The translations under genes were made by a program, and so were the position numbers. A stretch of DNA of 64,000 bases from Thiopseudomonas sp. GTDB lineage: Bacteria > Pseudomonadota > Gammaproteobacteria > Pseudomonadales > Pseudomonadaceae. The DNA is taken from positions 1 to 64,000 of the forward strand of contig JALOAC010000007.1 in NCBI GenBank assembly GCA_023228985.1, written 5' to 3'. Below the pieces are notes generated by a model. It saw nothing but the letters and a program-made list of their open reading frames with translations, made no database searches and was not told the origin of the DNA. Shown here in pieces: positions 35,017-44,029 of this stretch. The number at the start of each line of letters is the position of its first letter. The first letter of the stretch is position 1.

Positions 35017-36012
35017 ATGCAAGGCTCATTAATGTTGGATTTGCAGGGCACTTGGTTAACTGCCCACGAGCGCGCTATTTTGCGTCAGCCGCAAGTGTGT
35101 GGTGTGATTCTTTTTGCGCGTAACGTTGAGCATCCGGATCAGGTCGCAGAACTGTGTCGCAGCATTAAAGCGGTACGTAATGATTTGTTAATTTCTGTTG
35201 ACCAAGAGGGCGGCCGAGTGAGGCGTTTGCGCCGTGGCTTTAGCGCTTTGCCTTCTATGCAAGCTATCGCTCAGAGCAGTGATCCGCAAAAAAATGCTCA
35301 GCTTTGTGGTTGGTTAATGGCTGCAGAAGTTTTGGCTGTTGGTATTGATTTTAGTTTTGCTCCCGTACTGGATCTGGACTACGGCCATAATACCGTTATC
35401 GGCAACCGCTCTTTTGGCGCGCAAGTGGCACAGGTGACGAGTCTAGCCCGCGCCTTTATGCAGGGCATGGGTCAAGCAGGCATGGCGAACGTGGGCAAGC
35501 ATTTCCCAGGCCATGGTTGGGTTGAGGCGGACTCTCACTTTGCCGTACCGGTGGATAGACGCAGTTTGAACGCTATAGAACAAACAGATCTGAAGGTATT
35601 TGCCGAGTTGGCGAATGAAATGACAGCCGTTATGCCAGCGCATGTCATTTACTCTGAAGTGGATGAGTTGCCAGCAGGCTTTTCCAGTTTTTGGCTACAG
35701 CAAGTATTGCGTGAACAGCTGGGTTTTACTGGTTTAATTTTTAGTGATGATCTCTGCATGGCGGGTGCTCATGTGGTGGGTGATATGGCTGCGCGTACTT
35801 TGGCAGCTATCAGTGCAGGCTGTGATGTTGCGCTGGTGTGTAATGATCCCGCTGCTGCCGAGCAAGCCTTGGTGACGATGCAAACGGAGAAAATCCAACC
35901 CTGTGCACACACCTCTATAATGCTTGGTAAAAACAGATTACAAAAAGAGTTTCAGTCTCAGCCAGAATTTCAATTAGCGCGCCGAGCGATAAGCTTATTG
36001 GCCGCGCAGTAG
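35017..36012 (+). CDS. nagZ: Beta-N-acetylglucosaminidase NagZ
   Basis: Family 3 glycosidase that removes GlcNAc from 1,6-anhydro-muropeptides in the cytoplasm, the step that yields AmpR-inducing products. 331 residues. Motifs: SVDQEGGRVRRLR, the catalytic loop KHFPGHGWVEADSHFAVP with the acid/base His-Asp pair, and the nucleophile D244 in FSDDLCMAGA. AAGGAAGAA precedes ATG 35017. It lies 37 bases after the YkuD gene and 8 before mtnP, as in other Pseudomonas, where the phosphorylase gene follows nagZ. Confidence 0.95.
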   Translation: MQGSLMLDLQGTWLTAHERAILRQPQVCGVILFARNVEHPDQVAELCRSIKAVRNDLLISVDQEGGRVRRLRRGFSALPSMQAIAQSSDPQKNAQLCGWLMAAEVLAVGIDFSFAPVLDLDYGHNTVIGNRSFGAQVAQVTSLARAFMQGMGQAGMANVGKHFPGHGWVEADSHFAVPVDRRSLNAIEQTDLKVFAELANEMTAVMPAHVIYSEVDELPAGFSSFWLQQVLREQLGFTGLIFSDDLCMAGAHVVGDMAARTLAAISAGCDVALVCNDPAAAEQALVTMQTEKIQPCAHTSIMLGKNRLQKEFQSQPEFQLARRAISLLAAQ

Positions 36013-36020
36013 GGGATTTT

Positions 36021-36758
36021 ATGTCTAAATTTGCAATTATTGGTGGTACCGGATTAACCCAGCTTGAGAGTTTAACCATTCGCAATGCGGAAATGCTTGA
36101 CACGCCTTATGGCGCTACGTCTTCGGCAGTTTTGCATGGTATGTATGCCGGACGTGAGGTGTTGTTTTTAGCCCGTCATGGTCACCCGCATCGCATTGCT
36201 CCGCACCAGGTCAACTACCGCGCCAACCTCTGGGCTTTACGCCATGCTGGAGCGGATAAGGTTATTTCAGTCAACGCCGTCGGCTCTATTGCCAGCGATT
36301 TAGAAACAGGACATTTTTGCGTTCCCGATCAAATCATTGATTACACTTGGGGGCGTGAACACACGCTATTTGAAGGTGATTTGCAGCATGTTACCCACGT
36401 GGATTTTAGCTATCCATACGATGCCAACCTGCGTAAGCGGTTAAGTGCGGCGATAGCCGTGCATGGGTATTCCTGTAAGTACCATGGGGTGTATGGCTGT
36501 ACTCAAGGGCCGCGTCTGGAAACCGTAGCGGAAATTAAGCGCATGGAACGTGATGGCTGCGATATTGTAGGTATGACCGGCATGCCCGAAGCGGCTTTAG
36601 CGCGTGAGCTTGGTCTTAGCTATGCCAGCCTCGCTTTGGTGGTTAATCCTGCCGCGGGTAAGTCAGATGGAGTGATTACCATGGCGCAAATCGATGCGGC
36701 GATTAAAACAGGAATGGATAAGGTGAAATCCATCTTGGCGCGCGTGTTGACGGCCTAG
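36021..36758 (+). CDS. mtnP: S-methyl-5'-thioinosine phosphorylase
   Basis: Nucleoside phosphorylase of 245 residues. In P. aeruginosa the gene after nagZ (PA3004) encodes an enzyme that prefers methylthioinosine, part of methionine salvage from polyamine synthesis. Motifs: AIIGGTG at the N-terminus, ARHGHPHRIAPHQVNYRANLWALR (positions about 52-75), the phosphate and base loops with MTGMPEA and NPAAGKSDGVI. The name comes from context and overall likeness; methylthioadenosine phosphorylase is the near alternative. speE, which makes methylthioadenosine, lies 2 kb downstream. Only ten bases separate it from the convergent PPTase gene. Confidence 0.85.
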   Translation: MSKFAIIGGTGLTQLESLTIRNAEMLDTPYGATSSAVLHGMYAGREVLFLARHGHPHRIAPHQVNYRANLWALRHAGADKVISVNAVGSIASDLETGHFCVPDQIIDYTWGREHTLFEGDLQHVTHVDFSYPYDANLRKRLSAAIAVHGYSCKYHGVYGCTQGPRLETVAEIKRMERDGCDIVGMTGMPEAALARELGLSYASLALVVNPAAGKSDGVITMAQIDAAIKTGMDKVKSILARVLTA

Positions 36759-36768
36759 GCTGTTTTGT

Positions 36769-37530
36769 TCAGTTACTATGCAAGGGTTCAGCTGCTTGAA
36801 CCCCTGCAATAGTAATAAAACCATGGGCAAATCGTGCCCATTGGCCGTTGATAACGCTTTGATTAGGCCAATGCCTAGAGAGCTCTTTTAATAGACGAAT
36901 CTTAAAGGTTCCGTCATCGTTGAGGCTGATGACTTCTGCATCCAAAAAACCAAAGTAACGCTGGGTGAGAGGGTTAAGCGTTTTAAACAGGCTTTCCTTA
37001 GCGGAAAAAATACAGGTTAAAAATTCCGCAAACGACCAGAGGTTGACGGATTCAAACAAGTCTAACTCCGATTGTCTAAGCACCGCTTTGTGTAGGCGCT
37101 CAGCGCGAGTGTTTGCTATGCAGCGCTCAATATCCATACCTAATGCCAACCAATCCTGCTGCCGCGATACCACTGCAGCGGCCCAGCCGTGACTATGGCT
37201 GATTGAACCACATAAACCTTGTGGCCAGTCAGGCTGTCCTGTATCTGGATGGCGTGCAGGAACAACAGGGCTGGCAATAATTTGGTTCAGTGCGTGTTGC
37301 GCACAGTAACGCCCCGCAACAAACTCAGCTTGGCGTTTATTGGTGGCCTTAAGTGGGGGCAGGGCCAGTTTTTCAAAATCTGTACTGCTAACCCACTCGG
37401 CATTAAAATTAGACGCGGCAAACGCGCAACCTGACCATGGATTGTTAAAGGGCCAGTCCTGATTAATCTGCGTAATAAAGGGAGTTTTGTTTGTTTGCTG
37501 AGGTGCTTTTGCGTTAATGGCTTTATCCAA
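36769..37530 (-). CDS. 4'-phosphopantetheinyl transferase, EntD/PcpS type
   Basis: Attaches the phosphopantetheine arm from CoA to carrier proteins. 253 residues. Motifs in order: PDWPQGLCGSISHSHG, the magnesium-binding GMDIER (about residues 135-140), and FSAKESLFK (about 178-186) with its Glu. This is the EntD-like size class; in Pseudomonas a single such enzyme (PcpS) serves both fatty acid and secondary metabolism carriers, and no AcpS-type gene is in view. It is read toward mtnP and divergent from cysB. Confidence 0.9.
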   Translation of the reverse strand: MDKAINAKAPQQTNKTPFITQINQDWPFNNPWSGCAFAASNFNAEWVSSTDFEKLALPPLKATNKRQAEFVAGRYCAQHALNQIIASPVVPARHPDTGQPDWPQGLCGSISHSHGWAAAVVSRQQDWLALGMDIERCIANTRAERLHKAVLRQSELDLFESVNLWSFAEFLTCIFSAKESLFKTLNPLTQRYFGFLDAEVISLNDDGTFKIRLLKELSRHWPNQSVINGQWARFAHGFITIAGVQAAEPLHSN

Positions 37531-37617
37531 TGAAATGAATTGTGTTATAAATGCAGTGTTTTTTAGTGTATTTTATTATAAGGCATTAAAGTCATTTTCG
37601 GCAACGTAGAGGTCAAG

Positions 37618-38592
37618 GTGAAATTACAGCAGCTTCGTTATATCTGGGAAGTCTCCCGTAATGGGTTAAATGTATCAGCAACAGCACAGGTTTTATATAC
37701 CTCTCAACCAGGCATCAGTAAACAGATTCGCTTGCTGGAAGATGAGCTAGGGGTAGAGATATTTGCCCGCTCCGGCAAGCACCTGTCCCATATCACCGCA
37801 GCGGGTCAGTGCATTATTGATACGGCTGGGGAGATATTGCGCCAATGCGAAAGCATTAAGCAGATTGCACAAGAGTTCTCTAACGAGCGTGCCGGTGAAC
37901 TGACGGTAGCTACGACGCACACACAGGCGCGCTATGCGCTGCCTAAGGTTATAGGTCAGTTTATCCAAGAGTTTCCTGATGTGTCTTTGCATATGAATCA
38001 GGGTACACCGGCGCAAATTGCCGAAATGGCTGCTGATGGCTCAGTGGACTTTGCTATTGCCACCGAGGGGCTAGAAGACTTCCCCGAGCTGATTACCATG
38101 CCGTGCTATAGCTGGAACCGTTGCGTCGTTGTGCCTAAAGAACACCCGTTGGCACAAGAGAAAAAAATCAGTCTAACCACCTTGGCACAGCATCCCATTG
38201 TGACCTATGTCTTTGGTTTTACCGGTCGTTCTAAACTGGATGAGGCGTTTAAGGAACAAGGTCTGGAACCCAAAGTAGTGTTTACGGCGGCTGACTCTGA
38301 CGTGATTAAAACCTATGTGCGACTGGGCTTAGGCGTGGGCATCGTAGCGCGTATGGCGGTGGATGAGGTTGAAGATAGCGACTTGGTGGTTTTGGATGCC
38401 AGTGAGTTGTTTGAGCCGAGTGTGACTAAAATTGCTTTCAGGCGCGGTACTTTTTTACGTGGCTATATGGCCTCGTTTATTGAGCGTTTTGCTCCGCATC
38501 TAACCCCAAAGGTGCAATCGCAAGTCATACAGTGCCGCAATCAAGAAGAAATTAATGCTTTGTTTGCTGGAGTGAAATTGCCCAGCTATTAG
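37618..38592 (+). CDS. cysB: LysR-family regulator CysB
   Basis: Master activator of sulfate assimilation and cysteine synthesis, responding to N-acetylserine; 324 residues, equal to the usual length. The N-terminal winged helix MKLQQLRYIWEVSRNGLNVS and LYTSQPGISKQIRLLEDELG are the CysB signature, as are TTHTQARYALP and FTGRSKLDEAF in the effector domain. The start is GTG 37618 with AGGTCAAG upstream. The divergent PPTase shares the 87-base gap. A sulfur regulator fits with tsdBA and tus in the window, though no regulatory link is seen. Confidence 0.96.
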   Translation: MKLQQLRYIWEVSRNGLNVSATAQVLYTSQPGISKQIRLLEDELGVEIFARSGKHLSHITAAGQCIIDTAGEILRQCESIKQIAQEFSNERAGELTVATTHTQARYALPKVIGQFIQEFPDVSLHMNQGTPAQIAEMAADGSVDFAIATEGLEDFPELITMPCYSWNRCVVVPKEHPLAQEKKISLTTLAQHPIVTYVFGFTGRSKLDEAFKEQGLEPKVVFTAADSDVIKTYVRLGLGVGIVARMAVDEVEDSDLVVLDASELFEPSVTKIAFRRGTFLRGYMASFIERFAPHLTPKVQSQVIQCRNQEEINALFAGVKLPSY

Positions 38593-38683
38593 TAACATTG
38601 AGCTGGCTAGGGTTGCTTGCTACTATGCGCGCCTTATTATGGCTGCTGGGCTAGCTATTATTAGTTTAAGGAGAGGTCGGGTA

Positions 38684-39544
38684 ATGGCTGAGTATCGCGA
38701 AACACTACACAAGAATTATGGTCAGTACTTTGCAGTGGATAAAATGCTGCATGAAGTGCGCACCGAACACCAACATTTAGTTATTTTTGAAAATGCCTTA
38801 ATGGGGCGAGTGATGGCGCTTGATGGTGCTATCCAGACCACTGAGGCGGATGAGTTTTTTTACCATGAAATGCTCACCCATACACCTATTTTGGCGCATG
38901 GCGCTGCCCGTCGTGTGCTGATTATCGGCGGCGGTGATGGCGGTATGTTGCGCGAAGTGTGTCGTCACGCCAGCGTTGAGCATGTGACCATGGTCGAGAT
39001 CGATCAAGCGGTGGTGGATATGTGTAAAGAGTATCTGCCCAAGCACTCCAACGGTGCGTTTGATGATCCGCGTGTCAATCTAGTGATTGATGACGGTATG
39101 AGTTTCGTGGCTAATTGCACTGATACGTTTGATGTGATTATTAGTGACTGTCCAGACCCAACAGGCCCTGCAGAAGTGCTGTTCTCGGAAGGATTTTACG
39201 AAGCGTGCCATCGTTGTCTAACCGCAGACGGGATTTTGGTGGCCCAAAACGGTACGCCTTTCTTGCAGTTGGATGAGGTGAAAACCACGGCTAAGCATAT
39301 TTCAGCTTTGTTTGCCGACTGGCATTTTTACCATGCGGCGGTACCGACTTACATTGGTGGGGCGATGACCTTTGCGTGGGCGGCTAAGAATCCGGCGACA
39401 CGTCAGCAACCCTTAGCGGTGTTGCGTCAGCGCTATGCTGAGAGTGGCGTGACCACGCGCTATTACAACGCGGATATTCATCAGGCAGCGTTTGCGCTAC
39501 CGCAATATGTTTTGCAAGCGATTGGTAAACACAATAACGATTAA
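38684..39544 (+). CDS. speE: Spermidine synthase SpeE
   Basis: Transfers an aminopropyl group from decarboxylated SAM to putrescine. 286 residues from ATG 38684, chosen because AAGGAGAGG lies just upstream and E. coli SpeE is 288; the longer frame start adds 15 residues. Motifs: IQTTEADEFFYHEMLTHTP, the SAM-binding RVLIIGGGDGGMLREV, and the catalytic Asp region IISDCPDPTGPAEVLFSEGFY. The gene stands alone between cysB and a convergent SCP2 gene. Two hairpins follow the stop. Confidence 0.95.
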   Translation: MAEYRETLHKNYGQYFAVDKMLHEVRTEHQHLVIFENALMGRVMALDGAIQTTEADEFFYHEMLTHTPILAHGAARRVLIIGGGDGGMLREVCRHASVEHVTMVEIDQAVVDMCKEYLPKHSNGAFDDPRVNLVIDDGMSFVANCTDTFDVIISDCPDPTGPAEVLFSEGFYEACHRCLTADGILVAQNGTPFLQLDEVKTTAKHISALFADWHFYHAAVPTYIGGAMTFAWAAKNPATRQQPLAVLRQRYAESGVTTRYYNADIHQAAFALPQYVLQAIGKHNND

Positions 39545-39548
39545 AAAA

Positions 39549-39577
39549 GAGCCTAGCAGCTGTTGCTGACTAGGCTC
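39549..39577 (-). terminator. Hairpin terminator, mainly for the SCP2 gene
   Basis: GAGCCTAG-CAGC-TGTT-GCTG-A-CTAGGCTC forms a long stem with one bulge. On the minus strand it is followed by a run of six T, so it should end transcription coming from the SCP2 gene. Confidence 0.75.
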
Positions 39578-39589
39578 TGGTGTTGCATT

Positions 39590-39623
39590 AAAAAGCTCTT
39601 AAACTAAGTTTAGGAGCTTTTTT
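39590..39623. terminator. Bidirectional terminator between speE and the SCP2 gene
   Basis: AAAAGCTC-TTAAAC-TAA-GTTTAG-GAGCTTTTTT: an AT-rich stem with A run on one side and T run on the other, suited to stop transcription from either direction. Confidence 0.85.
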
Positions 39624-39627
39624 GTTT

Positions 39628-39939
39628 TTAAACGGGGAACAACTCGCCAAGCTTCATAGCGAGCATCATATCGCCTTCCGCTGCGAGTCTGCCGCCCATA
39701 AAGGCTTGCATACCATCGGTTTCACCGCTGGCAATTTCTTTAAAGGTATCGCTGTCCATAATAAGCGTGACGTTTGCATCGGCTGCATCACCCGCCTGTA
39801 CATTACAGGTTCCGTCTTTTACGATGAGGTGGTAGTTTTCGCCATCGGTGATATTGAACTGGAAAGTAAGGTCAAGGCCAGCAGCAGCGGCAGAATCAAA
39901 GTTTGCGATGTATTTTTCAATAATCTCAGCAGCAGACAT
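39628..39939 (-). CDS. SCP2 sterol-binding-like domain protein
   Basis: Small cytoplasmic protein of 103 residues consisting of one SCP2 domain: FQFNITDGENYHLIVKDGTC, then DANVTLIMDSDTFKEIASGE, and GRLAAEGDMMLAMKLGELF. Such proteins bind hydrophobic ligands, such as acyl chains, in a tunnel. Bacteria with no sterols use them for unknown lipids. It is convergent with speE and divergent from sohB. The start ATG 39939 is preceded by a good AAGGA site (reading the minus strand). Confidence 0.9.
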   Translation of the reverse strand: MSAAEIIEKYIANFDSAAAAGLDLTFQFNITDGENYHLIVKDGTCNVQAGDAADANVTLIMDSDTFKEIASGETDGMQAFMGGRLAAEGDMMLAMKLGELFPV

Positions 39940-40129
39940 GGTTTTTATCCTTATTAGATAATTGATAGAAGGGTAGCGGTGGTCGCTGTTTACAGCTAAA
40001 GAGTAGGGTTAAGCGGCTGCGCTGTCAAATAGTTTCATACGCATGTTTGAAATCATTATGGGTTTGTCTGTTTGCTGTATAATTGACCGATCGTTTTTAC
40101 ACTAATTATTCGAGTTTTATGGAGGCTCT

Positions 40130-41152
40130 GTGGACTTTATTCTGGACTATGCAGGTTTTTTATTGCGTGCAGTTACCGTAATTATTGTGGTGGTGGTTAT
40201 CTTAGCTTTCGCGGCCAGCGCAAAAGGCCGCGGCAGAAGCAAAGAAGGCAGTTTGCATGTGAAGTCGCTCAACGAGTTTTATGGCGATCTTAAACAGCAG
40301 CTTCAGGCTGAGTTGCTGGATAAGAAACAGCTTAAAGCCGTGAATAAACAAGAGGCTGATAAGGCGAAACACGCGAAGAAACAAAAAACTGAACAGTCGC
40401 GTGTCTTTGTGCTGGATTTTGCTGGTGATATAAAAGCTTCAGCGGCGGATAGTTTACGCCACGAAGTGACGGCGCTGCTCTCCATGGCTAAGAAAGACGA
40501 CGAGGTGGTGCTCAGGCTGGAAAGTACCGGGGGCATGGTGCATAGCTATGGCTTTGCTGCATCACAGTTGGCGCGGATTCGTCAAGCTGGCATTCCGTTA
40601 ACTATTTGTGTGGATAAAGTGGCGGCCAGTGGCGGTTATATGATGGCGTGCTTGGGGGATAAAATCCTCAGCGCACCCTTTGCGATTTTGGGATCGGTGG
40701 GTGTGGTAGCGCAGTTACCCAATATTCATCGACTACTGAAAAAGCATGATATCGATGTGGAAATTCTGACAGCGGGTGAATACAAGCGCACATTAACAGT
40801 GCTGGGTGAAAACACCGAGCAAGGGCGTAAAAAGTTTCTAGAGGATTTACAAACCACTCATGATTTATTCAAAGAGTTTGTGGTTGGTTACCGCCCACAG
40901 TTGGATATCAATAAAGTTGCTACAGGTGAGATTTGGCTAGGAACCGATGCGCTAAAACTTGAGTTGGTGGATCAATTACAAACCAGTGATGAGTATCTGT
41001 CTAAGCGGGCGCAAGAAAGTAAAGTCTACGCGCTGGAATACGCATTTCGCAAAAGCATGCAAGAACGTATCGGTTTAGCCGCATTGTTGACTACAGACTC
41101 GTTTCTACTACGTTGGTGGGAAAGACTGTTACAGCAAAGGTTTTGGCGTTAG
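40130..41152 (+). CDS. sohB: Protease SohB, S49 family
   Basis: Inner-membrane serine protease of the signal peptide peptidase A family, 340 residues. One N-terminal membrane helix (about 10-30), a charged Lys-rich linker (about 60-85), then the protease domain with Ser167 in KVAASGGYM and Lys219 in AGEYKRTLT forming the Ser-Lys dyad, as in SppA/SohB. The start is GTG 40130, with GGAGG four bases before it. Its substrates are unknown; in E. coli, extra SohB suppresses loss of DegP. Confidence 0.93.
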   Translation: MDFILDYAGFLLRAVTVIIVVVVILAFAASAKGRGRSKEGSLHVKSLNEFYGDLKQQLQAELLDKKQLKAVNKQEADKAKHAKKQKTEQSRVFVLDFAGDIKASAADSLRHEVTALLSMAKKDDEVVLRLESTGGMVHSYGFAASQLARIRQAGIPLTICVDKVAASGGYMMACLGDKILSAPFAILGSVGVVAQLPNIHRLLKKHDIDVEILTAGEYKRTLTVLGENTEQGRKKFLEDLQTTHDLFKEFVVGYRPQLDINKVATGEIWLGTDALKLELVDQLQTSDEYLSKRAQESKVYALEYAFRKSMQERIGLAALLTTDSFLLRWWERLLQQRFWR

Positions 41153-41241
41153 TCTAGAGGTTCTTTGTATAAGTCTGATGTATATAAGTCGCGTCAATCA
41201 GCAGTACCTGCTTAGCGTAAATTCATGTGGTGGAGTAAAAA

Positions 41242-42228
41242 ATGAGCAATTATCTAGCGTTATGGGTCACAGAAGAGCCTGAGTTTCAGCAGCAAGTTAT
41301 CGAGCGAGCTAAGGAAGACTTGCCACAGGGTGATGTGCTTATTCGAGTCAAATACTCCTCACTGAACTATAAAGATGCACTATCGGCGATGGGCAATAAA
41401 GGGGTAACAAGGACGTATCCACATACGCCCGGTATTGATGCGGCTGGGGTGGTGGAAAGCTCTACCGAGCCCGAGTTTGCAGTGGGTGATGAAGTTATAG
41501 TCACTGGTTATGATTTGGGTATGAATACCTTCGGTGGCTTGGCGCAATATATTCGCGTGCCTGCTGATTGGGTGATTAAGCGGCCGCAGGGCTTGTCTTT
41601 ACGTGAGTCGATGATTCTAGGTACGGCTGGCTTGACCGCTGCCTTGTGTGTTGAAAAGCTGGTGCGAGCTGGTTTGCGACCAAGTGATGGTGACGTGCTG
41701 GTGACCGGCGCCACAGGAGGTGTAGGCTCGATCGCGATTAAGTTGCTAAGCCAGTTGGGTTACTCCGTGGTCGCAGCAACAGGCAAGGTAGAGCAGCAGA
41801 CGGATTTTTTAAAGCAGCTAGGCGCTAGTCAGGTGATTGACCGTGCTGAGTTGTTGGAGGGTGCAGACAAGCCGCTACTGCGTCCACGCTGGGCTGGTGC
41901 GGTAGATACTGTCGGCGGTGAGATGATGTTTAATGTGATTAAAGCATTGAATTACGGCGCGAGTATGGCTTGTTGTGGCTTAACTGCAGGCGTTGATTTT
42001 AAAGGCAATGTCTTTCCGTTTATTTTGCGTGGTACGAACTTGTTAGGCGTTGATTCAGTTGAGTTGCCTATCGTGATTAAGGCCTCGATGTGGGATAAGT
42101 TGTCATTGCAATGGAAAATGGATTTAGAGTCTCTAGTGCAAGAGATTAATCTTAGTGAAGTTGCCGAGGCGATAAAAACCATGTTGGCTGGTCAGCAACG
42201 CGGACGTATTTTAGTGCGCGTTGATTAA
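41242..42228 (+). CDS. acuI: YhdH/AcuI-type NADPH oxidoreductase
   Basis: Medium-chain reductase of 328 residues in the YhdH/YhfP group, which includes AcuI, an acrylyl-CoA reductase. Motifs: YSSLNYKDALSAMGNKGVTR near the N-terminus, HTPGIDAAGVV, the Rossmann motif VTGATGGVGSIA and QLGASQVIDR. No zinc-binding cysteine set is seen, as expected for this group. The GGAG site precedes ATG 41242. It is a single gene that shares a terminator with fabB on the other strand. The exact substrate is not proven; the symbol names the best-known member. Confidence 0.8.
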   Translation: MSNYLALWVTEEPEFQQQVIERAKEDLPQGDVLIRVKYSSLNYKDALSAMGNKGVTRTYPHTPGIDAAGVVESSTEPEFAVGDEVIVTGYDLGMNTFGGLAQYIRVPADWVIKRPQGLSLRESMILGTAGLTAALCVEKLVRAGLRPSDGDVLVTGATGGVGSIAIKLLSQLGYSVVAATGKVEQQTDFLKQLGASQVIDRAELLEGADKPLLRPRWAGAVDTVGGEMMFNVIKALNYGASMACCGLTAGVDFKGNVFPFILRGTNLLGVDSVELPIVIKASMWDKLSLQWKMDLESLVQEINLSEVAEAIKTMLAGQQRGRILVRVD

Positions 42229-42240
42229 ATTAGAGCAATA

Positions 42241-42267
42241 AAAAAGGCTGCCGCGGCAGCCTTTTTT
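42241..42267. terminator. Bidirectional terminator between acuI and fabB
   Basis: AAAAAGGCTGCC-GC-GGCAGCCTTTTTT is a perfect GC-rich stem with A and T runs on each side, between two convergent genes, and can stop both. Confidence 0.95.
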
Positions 42268-42284
42268 GTGCAGTGCTAACTAAA

Positions 42285-43502
42285 TCAGTGGTTATAACGT
42301 TGTAACACCAGCGTGGCGTTAGTGCCACCAAAACCGAAGCTGTTACTCATAATGGTATTGAGCGTTACGTTTTCTTGGGTTTTGGTGATTATATTTAAAC
42401 CCTTAGCCGCTTCATCCATGTCTTCGATATTGACCGAACCGGCAATAAAATTATTTTCCATCATCAGCAACGAGTAAATGGCCTCTTGTACGCCAGTGGC
42501 GCCTAAAGAGTGACCAGACAAACTCTTGGTGGAGCTGATTGCAGGGTTTTTATCGCCAAATACTTCGCGGATAGCGTTAAGTTCTGCTGTATCGCCCACT
42601 GGCGTAGAAGTGCCGTGCGTGTTGATGTAGTCAACCGGAGCGTCCACGTTGTTTAGGGCCTGTTGCATGCAGCGAACTGCGCCTTCACCGCTGGGTGCGA
42701 CCATGTCGTAACCGTCGGATGTAGCGCCGTAGCCTACGATCTCAGCATAAATTTTAGCGCCGCGCTTTAAGGCATGCTCAAGTTCTTCAACAACTATCAT
42801 GCCGCCACCGCCAGCAATGACAAAACCATCACGTTTACTGCAGTAAGCACGGGAAGCTTTGTCTGGGGTGTCGTTGTATTGAGTGGAGAGCGCGCCCATC
42901 GCATCAAACAGGCAGCTTTGGCTCCAATGCTCTTCTTCACCACCACCGGCAAAAACCACGTCTTGTTTGCCGAGCTGGATTTGCTCAACGGCTTGACCAA
43001 TGCAGTGAGCACTGGTCGCGCAAGCTGAAGAAACAGAGTAGTTCACCCCTTTGATTTTGAAAGGAGTCGCCAAGCAGGCTGAAACGGTACTGCCCATGGT
43101 GCGGGTAACGCGGTAAGGGCCGATACGCTTAACGCCTTTTTCACGCAGGGTGTCGATGGCTTCCATTTGGTTCAAAGTAGAGGCACCGCCGGAACCCGCA
43201 ATCAAACCCGTGCGCGGGTTAGATACCTGCTCTTCAGTTAGGCCGCTATCTTCAATCGCTTGCTGCATGGAAAGATAGGCAAAGGCAGCTGCGTCGCCCA
43301 TAAAGCGAAGTACTTTGCGATCAATCAATTCGTTTAAATCGATATCTACAGAGCCGGAAACTTGGCTGCGCAAGCCAGCCTCAGCATAGCTTGGGTTAAA
43401 ACGAATACCAGAGCGACCAGTACGCAAGCTGTCTATAACTGTGTTTTTATCTGTTCCTAAGCAAGAAACAATACCAATACCTGTGATTACTGCACGACGC
43501 AT
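42285..43502 (-). CDS. fabB: 3-oxoacyl-ACP synthase I, FabB
   Basis: Condensing enzyme that extends acyl chains and is needed for unsaturated fatty acids. 405 residues from ATG 43502 (MRRAVITGIGIVS, as in E. coli FabB of 406); an ATG three codons earlier is rejected because AAGGA lies eight bases before the chosen one. The active-site Cys161 is in SVSSACATSAHCIG, and the two His motifs are NTHGTSTPVGD and SLSGHSLGATG. It follows fabA by 11 bases and forms the fabAB operon known from Pseudomonas. Confidence 0.97.
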   Translation of the reverse strand: MRRAVITGIGIVSCLGTDKNTVIDSLRTGRSGIRFNPSYAEAGLRSQVSGSVDIDLNELIDRKVLRFMGDAAAFAYLSMQQAIEDSGLTEEQVSNPRTGLIAGSGGASTLNQMEAIDTLREKGVKRIGPYRVTRTMGSTVSACLATPFKIKGVNYSVSSACATSAHCIGQAVEQIQLGKQDVVFAGGGEEEHWSQSCLFDAMGALSTQYNDTPDKASRAYCSKRDGFVIAGGGGMIVVEELEHALKRGAKIYAEIVGYGATSDGYDMVAPSGEGAVRCMQQALNNVDAPVDYINTHGTSTPVGDTAELNAIREVFGDKNPAISSTKSLSGHSLGATGVQEAIYSLLMMENNFIAGSVNIEDMDEAAKGLNIITKTQENVTLNTIMSNSFGFGGTNATLVLQRYNH

Positions 43503-43513
43503 ACATTCCATCC

Positions 43514-44029
43514 TTAAAAAGAATCAGTGGAAGTAAATAGGCCGACTCTTAAGCCTTCGGCACTATAGATTTCACGACCATCAACACTCACGGTGCCGTC
43601 AGCAATTGCTAGGATTAGTGAGCGGTTAATGGTGCGCTTGATATGAATGTTGTAAGTGACCTTTTTAGCTGTGGGTAGTACTTGACCAAAAAATTTGACG
43701 TCCCCCGAGCCTAATGCGCGACCGCGGCCAGGGTTACCTTGCCAGCCTAAGTGAAAACCAACCAATTGCCACATGGCGTCTAGACCAAGACAGCCGGGCA
43801 TTACTGGGTCACCTTCAAAGTGACAGCCGAAAAACCATAGGTCAGGATTAATATCTAACTCGGCGACAATTTCACCTTTACCGTACTTACCACCTGTTTC
43901 GCAGATGTGCGTAATGCGATCAATCATCAGCATATTGGGCGCTGGCAACTGCGCATTACCGGGTCCGAAGAGTTCTCCACGACTGCACTTTAGAAGCTCT
44001 TCGTAGGTAAAGGAATTTTGTTTGCTCAT
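43514..44029 (-). CDS. fabA: 3-hydroxydecanoyl-ACP dehydratase/isomerase FabA
   Basis: Introduces the cis double bond at the C10 stage of fatty acid synthesis. 171 residues, the normal length. The active-site His70 is in FFGCHFEGDPVMPGCLGLDAM and the partner Asp84 in the same loop, exactly as in E. coli FabA. GGATCC lies just upstream of the start on the minus strand with a moderate site. It leads the fabA-fabB operon. No DesT-type operator could be recognised in the upstream region. Confidence 0.98.
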   Translation of the reverse strand: MSKQNSFTYEELLKCSRGELFGPGNAQLPAPNMLMIDRITHICETGGKYGKGEIVAELDINPDLWFFGCHFEGDPVMPGCLGLDAMWQLVGFHLGWQGNPGRGRALGSGDVKFFGQVLPTAKKVTYNIHIKRTINRSLILAIADGTVSVDGREIYSAEGLRVGLFTSTDSF

